Assembly: GCA_018398765.1 (NCBI GenBank)
Contig: JAHBMJ010000971.1
Location: 1 to 37,828 of the forward strand
DNA length: 37,828 nucleotides
Direction: 5' to 3'
DNA from: Chromera velia
Lineage: Eukaryota > Sar > Chromeraceae
How positions within the stretch are numbered: the stretch's first letter is position 1; every line of letters starts with the position of its first letter. The position numbers and the translations under genes were made by a program. A model generated the notes under the pieces. The model was not told the origin of the DNA. It saw only the letters and a program-made list of their open reading frames with translations, and made no database searches. Shown here in pieces: positions 21,897 to 32,746 of this stretch.

Positions 21897-22802
21897 GAGT
21901 GAGAGAAAGACAGAAAGAAAGACATAGACAGCGTGACCAAATCAATTACAGACACACAAGAAAGACACCTTGGCCCGCCCCCACCACTCGCACACGCATT
22001 CAGGGTCAAACATTCCTGGTAAGAGAAACAAGCAGACGGACACACCAAGGTTGCTCTTTAAATCCGTCCACCCGTTTGCCCTCCCTGCCCATGCTTCCTT
22101 CCGTCCTTCTTTCGTTAATTCTCTCTCTCTCTCTTGTGTTTTCTTTCTGACCCCACACTCACAGTGACTCCTTCCTTAGCCCTCCCTGCCCCTTCAGACA
22201 AACAGGCAGGCAGGCAGGCAGGCAGATGACCAGCGAGAGAGAGACAGAGAGAGGAGAAGAGTAGACGATGACCAAATGAATTCTTTCAGGGACCTGCCTC
22301 CTCCCTCCCCCCTCCCCCTCTCTCTCTTCTCCCTGTTCAGCCCCCCCAAACCTCTTCCTTCCTCCCTTCAATTGTGCTCTTGCAATCCATCCCATCATTG
22401 TCGCCCCCGCCCCCCACCCCCCCCTTGCCCCTCCCTGCAGGCCTCCTCCTACTCGAACACACACACGACCTGCCGGATGGAAGGAGAGAAAGGGAAAGGG
22501 AAAGCGCCCTGAGTCATGGACAGAAAATGAACCGAGGACGGCCCTAACGCAGCAAGGCAGCGTTGCGGACCAGTACGTCCGGACACGCACACGTTCACGT
22601 TTTTCTCTTCTCAATCGCTGCGTTGCTTTCTTGCAAGGCACACTGTTGATTTATTGAATTGAATTCGAGTGGTCCCGGAAAGCGCAACTTCCTTCAACAA
22701 GGGAACACATACACGTACACGCCCTCAAGCGAAGGGCAGACGGAGGTGGCAGAAGAAAGGAAGCAAGACGATAGAGGCAGAGAGAAACACAGAGAGGGGA
22801 GC
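21897..22802 (+). repeat. duplicated segment, copy A
   Basis: This stretch matches the reverse complement of 37072-37828 over nearly its whole length at high identity. Shared landmarks include a GACATAGACAGCGTGACC block, CAAGGTTGCTCTTTAAATCC, TGACCAGCGAGAGAGAGACA and GAACACATACACGTACACGC. Main differences are microsatellite lengths and a 159-bp insertion at 22534-22692. Copy B ends at the window edge, so the duplication may be longer. No coding function is apparent. Confidence 0.9.
22534..22692. mobile_element. 159-bp insertion present only in duplication copy A
   Basis: In copy B, ATGAACC is followed directly by TTCAACAAGG; in copy A 159 extra bases separate them. The inserted stretch is GC-balanced and contains self-complementary ends (AACGCAGCAAGGCAGCGTT near the left, CGCTGCGTTGC to the right), as in a small non-autonomous foldback element. 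No clear target duplication was found, and deletion from copy B is equally possible. Confidence 0.45.
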
Positions 22803-23266
22803 ATTCTGGTCCTGTCCATTCTCAAAATACTAAAGAAGTCAGAAGAAAGAAAGACAAAATGTACAAACGCAGACAGTGAGGTCCCTCCTTTTCATTTCTT
22901 CATCTGCTCTTCCAGACTTTCTGCCTACCTGTCTTTCAAACTTTCTTTCGTGTTCTCTCTCTGCACTTCTCTGGACCCATTTCTCCTCCCGCATTTCACC
23001 GCAACAAAAACATCTGGCAAAGAAAAGAAAAGAAATGGGAAGAAAGAGCAGTGATTTGTGTGGGTATGTCTGTCTGTCTATCCTGTAACGTCTTCGCAAA
23101 AAGAGAATGATGTTGAGGGAGAATACCTCCCAAAAAACCAGCGAGCCAGCAAGAGACCTGCTGAAGAGAAGAGAAGAGAAGAGGAGCAGAAAAACAAAGA
23201 AAGAAAGACGAGAAAGAAAGAAAGAAAGAAAGAAAGAACGAAAGAAAGGAAGGAAGGAAGGAAGGA

Positions 23267-23298
<32 letters not shown>

Positions 23299-23370
23299 AC
23301 GAAAGCCCCTAGCTGGACACAGAGAGAGGCCATCTATCGAGTAAGTACAACGGAGGCCTTCCCTCCCTCT

Positions 23371-23408
<38 letters not shown>

Positions 23409-25743
23409 AGTACACAGAAACGAAATAGAAAAGAAGAAAAACAAGGCCAAAGAAAAACAAGGCAGAAAAAAAGAAAGGACGGTCAGAAAGAAGGCTTTGA
23501 AGGGTTCGAAAAACAAACCAAAGGGGCTCTCTGTTGTCCGGAGGCAGACAGAGAGAAATGCAAGCCGGAGGAAGAAGAGCACAGTCGCCAGAGTGAGAAA
23601 GAAAGTACAGACAAAAAGAGAAGAAGACGATAAAAATAGCGATAGAGGAAGATGGAGGGGAGGAAAAGCAGCCATCACAGCATCGCGTGCGCGCCTCCGA
23701 ACCCCTCTCTCTCCAAGCACGTACGAGTACAGCAAAAGCAGAAATAAATGAAAGAGAAACAAACGTCAAATACTCCTACACAGAAATCGAGCCAGATAGA
23801 CGGACAGATGAGCTCTTTCTTCCGGCATTCCTCCTGCCTCTGTCTGTTGTGCGCTCTCGTCCCCTCTCCTTGCCATGCCCCCCACCATCTCCCTCTCCGC
23901 CCCCAAAGGAAAAGGGCCAGATCGAACGAAAACAGGGTCAAACTTAATTTCTTTCAAGCAGGGAGTTGAAGGGAAAGAATTTTGGAGGGCACGGCACACA
24001 CTTCTGCCTGCCATGCTTGTACGTCTGTGCTGTTCCTTTCTTCTCTTTTCTTCTGTTGACTCTCCGGTCGAATGCGTGACAGAGCACGCGAAGGAAAGAA
24101 AACCACAATGACAGAAGGGAACAGAAAAAGAAAGAAAACAACTCAGCAACTAAAATAATTCAGTGAGCATCTTTGGCTGAATTCATTCTTGTCCTACAAA
24201 TAGTAAAAAGAATCATCTCTCAAGGTAGGAAAGCATGCCTTTATCATTTTTTTTTTTTCAATCCGTCCTTTGCTCCGCCTTTTCTTTGCCTAATTCCTGT
24301 GCGAAGTGCCGAGCTGCCTTCTTCTCCAGCAGAATCGAAGAATTTTGACGGCATGCCCCCAATTCTGTTTCTTTCAACGCTCGCCCCCATCTGCCCTTCT
24401 TTCCCTCTCGTTTTGTCCCAATGTGGTGGTGAGGCATCTGCCACGCTTTTCAAAAACGAATTCTAATTGTCTGGATGGATCTATGTGTACAGAAGAAAAC
24501 AAAAAAGAAAGAAAATCACTCAAAAAATAGCAAGGATGGAAGCATGCAAAAACGGAGAAGGAAAGGGGGGAAGTTTGGAGAGGAAACGAGGAATTAAGGG
24601 AAAGTTGCATGAAGACGAGAACTAATGATCAAGGAGAAGAAAAAAAAGTGGAGGGAGGGCTGTACGTACGGAATAAATCCAGGACCGACAGAAGGAGTTG
24701 AAGAGACAGGCCGAAAGAAGGGGGGAGGGAGAGAGAGAGAGAGAGAGAGGGAAGAGAAGAAAAGAAACCACGCAGCAACCAGCCAGTTCGAAGATACAAT
24801 CGATTTTCGGTTCTCCGTTCCCACAGAGAGAGTTGGCAGGCAGTCAGAAAGAGAGATAGATAGGTAGAAAGAAAAGACAGAAGGACAGGCAAAGAAAAGA
24901 CCCAAACCTATGGACTGACAGAGAAGAGGGAGCGAGAGGAGAGAACTGCGTGAAGTGAACCATGGACCATCTCTCATCCACGGGCTCACACCCACAGGCA
25001 CACCCACTGTAAAAAAAAGAATGGCCCAGAGGGTCGATAAGACAAGACAAGACAAGAGATGCATGAACGGGAAAGAGGAAAAGAAAGAGATTGAGGGGAA
25101 GAGGCCGACACGCAAAAACGAAAGGAAGGAAGAAAAGATATGCCATGCTGCTTGAACAAAATAGCATCTCCATCTCTCTCACACAAAGTGAGAGAGAGAG
25201 ACAGGAAGAGTTCGTTCTCAAGAAAGAAGATCAGAAGGACGTACGGACAAGGTAAGCAAGCACAGCGAAAGCTGCCTTCCTTTTTATCAGGAGCGGGGGG
25301 GGGCATACGTGCAGCCAAACAGACGAGCAGGCTGCACAAGAAAAGCAAGCCAGGTTTTTGCCCCACTCCTTTTCCGTTACTCACCAGTGCAGGGTTGTTG
25401 TTTTCTTTTTTCTTCCTTCAGGGCACACACCTGTATGTATGTATGCCGATTCTGATTACAGGGAGGGAGGGAGCATTTTCCCTTCCTCCCTTTCTTTCCT
25501 CTCCTCTGTTCTGATATTCCTTCCTTCCTTCCTTCCTTCTTCGGCTTTCGGTACTCTGGGTCAAGAAGCGGATGTTTACATCTCTCTTCTCTCTCTCTCT
25601 CTCGCGCGCGCGCGCGCTCGCTCTGTCTGTCTGTCCGTCTGTCTGTTTGGCGCGCTCTGACTGCAAGCTGATTCGTGTGAAAAAACTTTGAGTACCGGCC
25701 TAGCTGAATGGGTGGGTGACTCCACCTCTCCTCTTGACGTTTC
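22803..25743. other. purine-rich spacer, no supported gene
   Basis: The plus strand is strongly A/G-rich over most of this region, including GAAA/GGAA arrays (23158-23310), a CT run (23375-23410), a GA run (24728-24750) and a GC-alternating patch near 25604-25620. Long Lys/Arg-rich plus frames and Phe/Ser/Leu-rich minus frames are composition artefacts. The left boundary is where homology to the 37 kb copy stops. Confidence 0.5.
23158..23310. repeat. GAAA / GGAA purine array
   Basis: Imperfect GAAA units with an inner GGAA block form about 150 bases of almost pure purine on the plus strand. Such tracts can adopt triplex structure; no function is visible. Confidence 0.85.
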
Positions 25744-27878
25744 CTATGAAACCAAAAGAGCAGAGGCCGCCCGACGCAGTGCAAGCAAAACAGACCAAAA
25801 CCAACACAGCAATCTCTCTCTCCACCCTCGCGCTCCTCCCCCTGCTGCTGCTTGATCCTCCCCGTCTCTCCCTCTTTCCCCCCCTACAAGACACCCTACA
25901 CGAGAAGACCCCCTCTCCGTTCCTCCAACCCGACCTTGGGCAGCCAACGCCGCTCCTCCCCCGCTTACGTTTTCTGCTGCTGAAGTATCTGTTAGTTTCT
26001 CTTCGCCTTCCTGTGAGGAGGAAGAACCAGGAGAGGGAACAATTGAGGCGAGGTGGACCCTAAATGCCCCTTTTCCTTTCCCATTTCCTTTTCCTCCTTC
26101 TCCAGTCAGCCTGTCCTCTTCTGAAGAGGCACAAGGCACTGTCTGAGAGGGGACTGAGGGGACCTGCGATCTTCTTACAGAGGGTTGACACGGGGGGAGT
26201 CGGGTTCGCTCAAAAACGTCTTTTGCATCTGAATGGGGGGTCTCTGCATCTCCTAATTCTGCTTCTGTTGGTTTTCTCGCCATACCTCTATCCTGGTTGT
26301 GCTTCTGCAGTCCCGGCTCTTTCTGTCCCTCTTCTTCCTCGGCGGCATGGAGAGGGTGCTCGAACAACTCCGAGTGTGCCCCGTCTCCGTCTCCCTCCCC
26401 GTGCAGGCCGTCTCTTTGTGATGAGCTGGTCGCTGTCTGGGTGCTCTTCTCCTGCTCCTGCTCCTCCTGCAGGAAGAGAGAGAGAGAATGAACCTGACGA
26501 TTTTGGTCGTCGGATGTCTCTTGGCTTGAGGGATGCCCCCAGCGAGGCCGGGGGAGAGAGGGGGGGGGAGTGGCTGTTTGAGTTCTCTGCTTTCCGCTTT
26601 GTGCTCCCTCAAGTTCTTCTGCTGCAGGGAGACACGGGGGTGAGGGAGAGGGGCTGCTGCAGTCGGCAGTGGAGCCCCCCCCCGTGGAGCCCTGGGAGGA
26701 CGCGGCAGAGTTGACGGGCACCGAGGCGAAAGAGGAAGAGGACAGGGGGGAGGGCAGGGGCTTGGAGGAACACCCCGCCACAGAGAAAGACAGAGAAACG
26801 CTGGCAGTCGACTCAGAGTTGCTTTCGTCTTCCAGCGGCTCCTCTGCTGTTTGTTTTCCTTCTACCCCCTTGGTTGTCTTTGCCTTCGTCTGTTCCTCCG
26901 ACACCGACAGACAGGGGCTCTCTCTCTGGAGTTGGTCGTCACCCAGCTGCTTTGTTGATGTGAGGAGAGGGGAATTGGAAAGGGGAAGAGGGGGTGAAGA
27001 TGTGGATGTAGAGCAAGGAGAGCATGGGGACTCGGGAGGCGGAGAAACAGGGGAAGGGGAGGGGGTGGACATAGACGCCGCTACTGCAGCAGCAGCAGCC
27101 GCAACGATTTCGGCAGCGCCGTTCTTCTCTTCTCTGTCCGACGAGTTCGTCGGGCCTGCCCCTGCAGGGACCTGCAGGCAAACGTTTCGCGACACAAGAT
27201 TCAAATTCGAATTTGTCCTTCAAGTGGCTGACCTGCAAATGAGCTACACGTCACCATACACGAACGAGGCAGAGGACTAGAGGCCGGAGGAAAGGGAGGG
27301 CCGGGAGCGATTGAACGAATGCAACGCATCAAAAGCGGCTGTCATTCACTCCCAACGAAGCCGTCACACGCTCCGCTTGTGTCAAAGAGTGTGAGGGAAC
27401 TGAAGCCATCTGATCGTGCGAAGGTGCACACAGGGACCCAAAGGCCTGATGGACATATGGAGGGAAGGGGCAGACCGTCACGAAAGGCAGGGGGGCAGTC
27501 AGGGAGGAAGGAGACGATCAGGAGACAAGAAACAGTACATCTATCTGTCTATCCGCTTCTGACGTACCTCTCGTTGCCCCGCTATGAGCCCTTTGTGCAG
27601 AGGGCTGAGGGGAGTGTTGAAGAGGGGCAGAGATTCCCCGCGGAGATCTGCTTTCTGACAGGGTGGGGGCCCTGCTCTCAGTCCCCCAAAGCCGTACGTG
27701 CACTTCTGCGTAGCTACTGCACTCATTCTGCTTCGAAGGGGAAGCTGGGTATAGTCTGTGGCCGCTTGGATGACATCTTTGTTGTCTCCCCCCTCCCCGT
27801 TTGCATCCTCCGCACCCTTTCTCCTTGCCGCATGTCGCATAAAACGAGAATTCCGTGCGGGGCGACCACCCACGGCGT
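25744..27878 (-). CDS. Ser/Pro/Glu-rich, mostly disordered protein, 5' end missing
   Basis: I do not recognise this protein. Two exons are visible on the minus strand: 27878-27568 (acceptor CCACTTGCAG, donor GAG|GTACGT) and 27171-25744 (acceptor TTGCCTGCAG, stop at 25744-25746). They join in phase 0. The first gives about 104 residues (motifs NSRFMRHAARRKGAED, SLPLFNTPLSPLHKGL). The second gives 475 residues of low complexity: a poly-Ala run (EIVAAAAAAVAAS), then Ser/Pro/Glu-rich sequence with many SPSPP and EEEEG clusters. It ends in a hydrophobic tail with Trp, Leu and Arg (LLCWFWSVLLALRRAASALL) that could anchor in a membrane. The first exon starts with two bases of a split codon, so at least one upstream exon is needed; I could not place it between 27.9 and 28.9 kb. 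An internal Met at 27204 is possible but the spliced reading fits better. Confidence 0.6.
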
Positions 27879-28938
27879 CTGCAAGTGGACAAGGGAAAGG
27901 GGAAAGGAAATTTCGGGAGACTTAAAAAGCTTGCAAATCCACGCACCGCCAATTCAAAAACCAACTAAGTCACAAGCACAGACACCGTGCTGACCCCTGC
28001 TCAGTTCTCCAAGGCTGTTCACTCTATCAGTTGCAATCATGTTCCCGGACTTGTGTCTTGGTTCACTTGACGAGAAGGAGAGAGAGAAGAAGATTGATTC
28101 TTGAGGAAGCGACCCTCCCCACTCTTGGGCCTCTTCTGAGAAGCTTCAAAGCCGGAGAGGATTTCGAACGATGACCAGCCATCGTGACTCCACCAAAGCC
28201 ACAAACAAACCGATCCGATCCTTTGGTTCAAACTCAACACAGCAACGACCCAACGGCCACTTCACCACTGTCTGACGAGATGTGACTCACGGTGACTCAG
28301 AAGGGACACTGACAGACGTCCTGAGTGAAAGACCTACATGCATATGCGCTGCATGGTTTTTTCATGTTTTTTCGCTTTAAATTTTCGATCGTCAAACGCA
28401 GATCGGCACGCACGCATTTGGAGAGCGACCCCGGCGCCACGCCGCCGCGGCCTCGGACCCGGCGCGCCTCGGGCCCGGCCGGCGCCCGCGAGCGGCGAGC
28501 CGCATCGCATGCACCGCGCCTATACCGCGCCTGAAAACTGCCTTTTCATGCTAGCTAAGTCGAAGTTCAAGAATGCTTTAATCATTGTGCGAGGTACAGA
28601 AAAAAGAGAAAGCAGACGACTACCAAATATGTCATCAGGCGTCAGCACCCCTGCGTAAAAGTGCAGTGCAACCCTGTCGCTGCGACTTCCAATGATGACC
28701 TCCCGAGAGGTGCTGGTGCCACTGCGGAGACGGGGAGACGGCACGGTCAAGCACGCCCCATCTTCCCCCTACCTTGCTTTTGGAGTGTTGCCATACGTCT
28801 TCCTCCAAGGCTCCCTGGTTTGCGCTTCTGTGTGAGGTCTCGCGTAAACTCATTTCTCCATCCGCTACCCGCATCAAGTCCACTTGCGGTAATTGGTTGA
28901 AGTCAACGCACGCTCTTGAAAAAGCACGAGAGGAAGAT
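27879..28938. other. spacer holding the unresolved 5' part of the minus-strand gene and a GC-rich patch
   Basis: A minus-strand frame at 28520-28750 has protein-like motifs (STSREVIIGSRSDRVALHFY) and lies after a possible acceptor, but I could not connect it to a start codon or to the exons at 27.9 kb. ATG 28181 on the minus strand opens a 39-codon frame. Either may be the missing 5' exon. A short, very GC-rich patch lies at 28425-28525. Confidence 0.35.
28425..28525. other. very GC-rich patch
   Basis: About 100 bases of CG-rich sequence (for example CGCCGCCGCGGCCTCGGACC) sit between AT-rich flanks with A-runs and T-runs. CpG is abundant. It has no coding signal I trust. It could be a CpG island of the divergent promoter region upstream of 28939, or foreign or chimeric sequence. 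Confidence 0.6.
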
Positions 28939-29718
28939 ATGGGCGCCGTCCTGAGTCACTTCCTGGCCGTGGCCCTTGGAGCCGTTGCCGTCCTGTACGT
29001 GGTGAAGCTGAAACATTTCTCGACAGACGAGTCCCTCATCTCGCTGGACACAGGAGACAAGGTCTGTCTGTGTCCGTACCTGAGACTCTCCAAGTTGTTG
29101 AGGCACAATCGTTGACACAAGATGAGACAGACTCACACAGTTGAGTGCTTCCCTCCGTGTGTATGTATACACATCAATATGAAAAAATGCGGGTCTGCTG
29201 ATTTGCCCACTGTGCTGCTGTTCTGAATAATGTTGTGGACTGATCTTCGTCCAATTTTCTCTCCTTGATTCTCCTGCTGGTCTTAGACCTCTCTTCAAAT
29301 TCCATCCGCCCTCTCTCCTGCTCCCCTTCGGTGGGCCCTTGTCGAGCTCCCCCTCCTTCTGTCTGAGCAGGAAGTCGCTGCGTGCCTTTCTGCTTCTGTA
29401 CGCATGTCTCCAGGCTGACCAGACTCCGAATGAGTTTGGCCCAGCATTTGCGTGTTTGCCCCTCCAGCATGAACAGACTTTCTCTCTGTTGTTGCAGTGA
29501 CCCATACCTTCTATGCCTGAATGAGCAGATGCGCCGCTGTGCCTCTCTATTTCTTTCTTTCTTTCGCTCCTTTCCCCCTTTTTTTCTCTCTTTTGCTGAC
29601 TGCTTCTCTCGTTGTCCCCACTTTCACTTCGAATGTCCGATTCTCTCGTAGTCCCCACTTTCACTTCGAATGTCCGATTCTCTCGTTGTGCCCACTTTCA
29701 CTTCGAATTTCTTTCTTT

Positions 29719-29774
<56 letters not shown>

Positions 29775-29805
29775 TCGTTCGTTCGTTCGTTCGTTCGTTC
29801 GTTCG

Positions 29806-29836
<31 letters not shown>

Positions 29837-30346
29837 TTCCTTCCTTCCTTCCTGTTGGCTGTTTGAGAACCCATCAACCCACGAACCCCCCAAACCCACA
29901 CCCGCACAGCAACACAGTGCCTGCATGTTCTCCGTCTATCTGTCTGTCTGTCTGCCTGAAGAAACATATAGTCTGTCTGTATAAATTTCTTCAAATTAAG
30001 TGCAGTGTACTGTCCTTTTTTCTCTCTCTCTCTCGTCTCGAATGGAAGCAGCAGGAGAAAACGTGTGACTCTTAACGATCGCGTGAAGTCCGGTCGGGAG
30101 GCATCGAAAAGGGACGCTTGACGCTGCACTTTTTGGACCCCCTGCCCACGCTGTCTGAGAGTGTTGCTCTTTTGGCTTTGGTTCTTTCTTTCTGCTTTGT
30201 CTGGTACGTACATGAACATGAAGAGGAAAAAGAAGACACATACAGTTTGTCTCTGCCTGCCTGATCGCCTGCCTGCCTGTCTGTCTGCCTGCCTGCCTGT
30301 CTGTCTGTCTGTCTCTTCATGAAGAAAAGGAGGGAAAGAAACCATA

Positions 30347-30382
<36 letters not shown>

Positions 30383-31656
30383 GGCCTAAACTCTGTCTGT
30401 CAAAAGAAAAGAAGAAAACAGAAGAGAATGAAAGGAAGGTCCCGTCTGTCTGTCTGTCTGTCTGTCTGTCCGAAGGAAAGAAAGGAAGCGGAAAAGCAAA
30501 GTAAAGAAAAGATGATATAGTCTGTCTGAAAAAACAAAAAAACAGACGAGAATGAAGAAAGAGAAAAAGGGGGAAAAAAAGACGATACAGTCTGTCTGTC
30601 TGACAATGAGTCAAGAGAAGGGAAACGAAAGAGAAAGAAAGAATTAAAGAAAGAAAGACTGCATTGTTTGTCTGTAGAAAAAGGGAAAAGCACGCAGTCT
30701 TCCTTTGTCTGTCTTCCTTTGTTTGTTTACCTTTCTGTGAGGAAACGAAGAAACGGAAAAGGAGAGAAGCGTATGATCGGTTTGCGTGTCTGCTTTCTCT
30801 CTTGCTTTTCTTTCTTTTGCTGTTCTCTTTCACGTTCGTTTGCTTACGTAGTCTTTCATCTGTTGTGTGGGGAAAGGAAGAGGGGGAAAAGAGTGGTATG
30901 GCCTGTTCATCTCTCTGCCTGCCTTCCAGACATTCTGATTGTTCACTTTTCACTTTTCCCTTTACGTGCCTGTTTGAATTTCTTTTTTCTTCTAGGGGTG
31001 TTTCTCTGGGATAGAAGACCAAGAGTGAGCTACTCGTGCAGCATATCATTTTGGCTGTCTGTCTGTCTGTCTGTCATTTTGTCTGTTGTGTTCATGAAGA
31101 AAAGAAGGGAGAAGAAGAAACATATAGTCTGTCTCTGTGTCTTGAAAAAAGGGAGGCGGGAGAAACGGAAAAGAGGACAGAAAGAACCAAAGAGACATCA
31201 AGGAGACTTGCAAGAAAGCATAGAGAGGGGGGAACCGATCAAAGAAACAAAGAGGAGGCTGGCTGTCTGCCTGTCTGTCTGAGACTTTTCTGTGCATTGA
31301 AGGCAAGAAGAAAAAGGAAACAGGAAACAGGACGAATGGCAATTAAATGATGGAGTCTCTATCTTCTCATGGAATCTGTCTCATTTGTCTCTTCGGTTTC
31401 TCGATTTTTTTTTCTTCTGGTCCATGCCAAGGAATCCCGTCTTGCTGTGTGTTTTGCTGTGCGCTCCTCTGTTCTGCAGTTGAAGCTTGTCTTTACCCTC
31501 TGTGGCCTGAGCATGGCCTGGTTCCTCTTCTTCCTGGCATTGCAGCGTTTTTCAGACGACGCAGGGTTTAGAGAACTGGGGGAGACTGAGAGGAGACAAG
31601 CCGTTGAAAGATTAAAAATGACGAAAGTCCGATCAGAGGAAGACGTACAAAGGTAA
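28939..31656 (+). CDS. small two-helix membrane protein, 99 aa, two exons
   Basis: Not recognised as a named family. Exon 1, 28939-29061 (41 codons), has donor AAG|GTCTGT. Exon 2, 31480-31656, follows GTTCTGCAG and ends at TAA 31654-31656. They join in phase 0. The protein has a hydrophobic segment at residues 4-22 (SHFLAVALGAVAVLYVV), a short polar loop (STDESLISLDTGDK), a second helix at about 42-62 (LVFTLCGLSMAWFLFFLALQ) and a charged tail rich in Glu, Arg and Lys. ATG 28939 has a purine at -3. Two helices with a charged C-terminus suit a small subunit of an ER, Golgi or mitochondrial membrane complex, but that is inference. The 2.4 kb intron (29062-31479) is almost entirely repeats; an extra exon inside it cannot be excluded. 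Confidence 0.6.
29606..29708. repeat. 37-bp tandem repeat, three copies
   Basis: Units begin at 29616, 29653 and 29690 (CCCACTTTCACTTCGAATGT then CCGATTCTCTCGT) with few differences; the third is cut off by the TTTC array. Inside the intron of the two-helix protein gene. Confidence 0.9.
29709..29855. repeat. TTTC / GTTC / TTCC tetranucleotide array
   Basis: Blocks of (TTTC)n, (GTTC)n, (TTTC)n and (TTCC)n follow each other without interruption. The resulting Phe-Leu-Ser and Lys-Glu-Arg frames on the two strands are not genes. Confidence 0.92.
30205..31300. repeat. alternating purine blocks and GTCT runs (dispersed repeat family)
   Basis: A recurring pattern of a purine-rich block (GAAGAAAAGGAGGGAAAGAA-like), a hinge CATATAGTCTGTCTG or GATACAGTCTGTCTG, and a GTCT run is seen at about 30240, 30340, 30515, 30585, 30655 and 31125. 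The copies at 30317-30350 and 31075-31145 match the composite repeat in the transporter intron (8051-8335). Confidence 0.7.
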
Positions 31657-32117
31657 ATCATAGAAAAGATTGTTATTCAATGTTATCTACTGTATTATCA
31701 CCGTTACACTATGCATGATGTGCAGATACAATATGTTGAGAAATATAGATTTTAGCCAAATAAACGTGTGTTTAATATAATATCTAGAATAATATAATAT
31801 CTACAGGTTTCTACAGGCCCTGGAGTATATGAGATAGTAATAATGATAGTGATTTAATTCGTACCCTAGGTAGAGCATTGTCGCCGTTCTATCAGAAGTC
31901 GCCCCTGCGAATGGCAAAGCTGCACCCCATTATTTATCAATATTCATTCAATGATATTCATTAAAGGAAGTTTAAGGAACATCAAATTGTAAAAATTAGG
32001 CGATCAAATTTGGCAGTCCCAATTTTTTATGCCAAACTCAACTCTATTCAACTAGCATCCACGTCTCAACACCTTCCTCATACTACAAGTTACTTAAATT
32101 TTATGTCGCTCTCATGA

Positions 32118-32414
<297 letters not shown>

Positions 32415-32442
32415 TAGGAAGTACTTAGCAAAGGCCGAAAAA

Positions 32443-32580
32443 GGCATTCAGATGGAGGAGCATCAAGTATGAGGTCGCATGAGAGAGAGAGCTAGTAGCG
32501 AGAGCAGTAACCAGGATAGAAGGAAGAGATGAAAGACGTATAGGCCAGACGCTAGGAACAAACTTTAAGTCAATGCCCCC
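32443..32580 (-). repeat. dispersed repeat family, copy 2
   Basis: About 138 bp, inverted relative to copy 1 and direct relative to copy 3. On the minus strand it carries an uninterrupted frame (motif GIDLKFVPSVWPIRLSSLPS) that is also open in copy 3. Substitutions between copies are few and not confined to third codon positions. Confidence 0.92.
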
Positions 32581-32746
32581 TTTTTTTTCACGCCACAGCT
32601 GCGGACTATATCTTAAAACCGCGGACAATGTTTTAAAAGTTCAGACTACAAACGCGGATTAATTCTTGAAAGAAAAACTCGTATTCGAATCGTGGATGGA
32701 CTTGAACGTTTTTCTTTCAAGTGGTTGGTAGTGTTAGGGGCTAGGC

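Noticed and set aside
23107-23751. 214-codon Lys/Arg-rich plus frame
   Set aside because: Composition artefact of a purine array; no Met-to-stop conservation, splice or domain signal.
27319-27993. 224-codon plus-strand frame
   Set aside because: The minus strand here has an exon with good acceptor and donor that joins in phase to the long Ser/Pro exon.
29521-30075. Phe-Leu-Ser repeat frames on the plus strand and Lys-Glu-Arg repeat frames on the minus strand
   Set aside because: Direct translation of TTTC/GTTC microsatellites.
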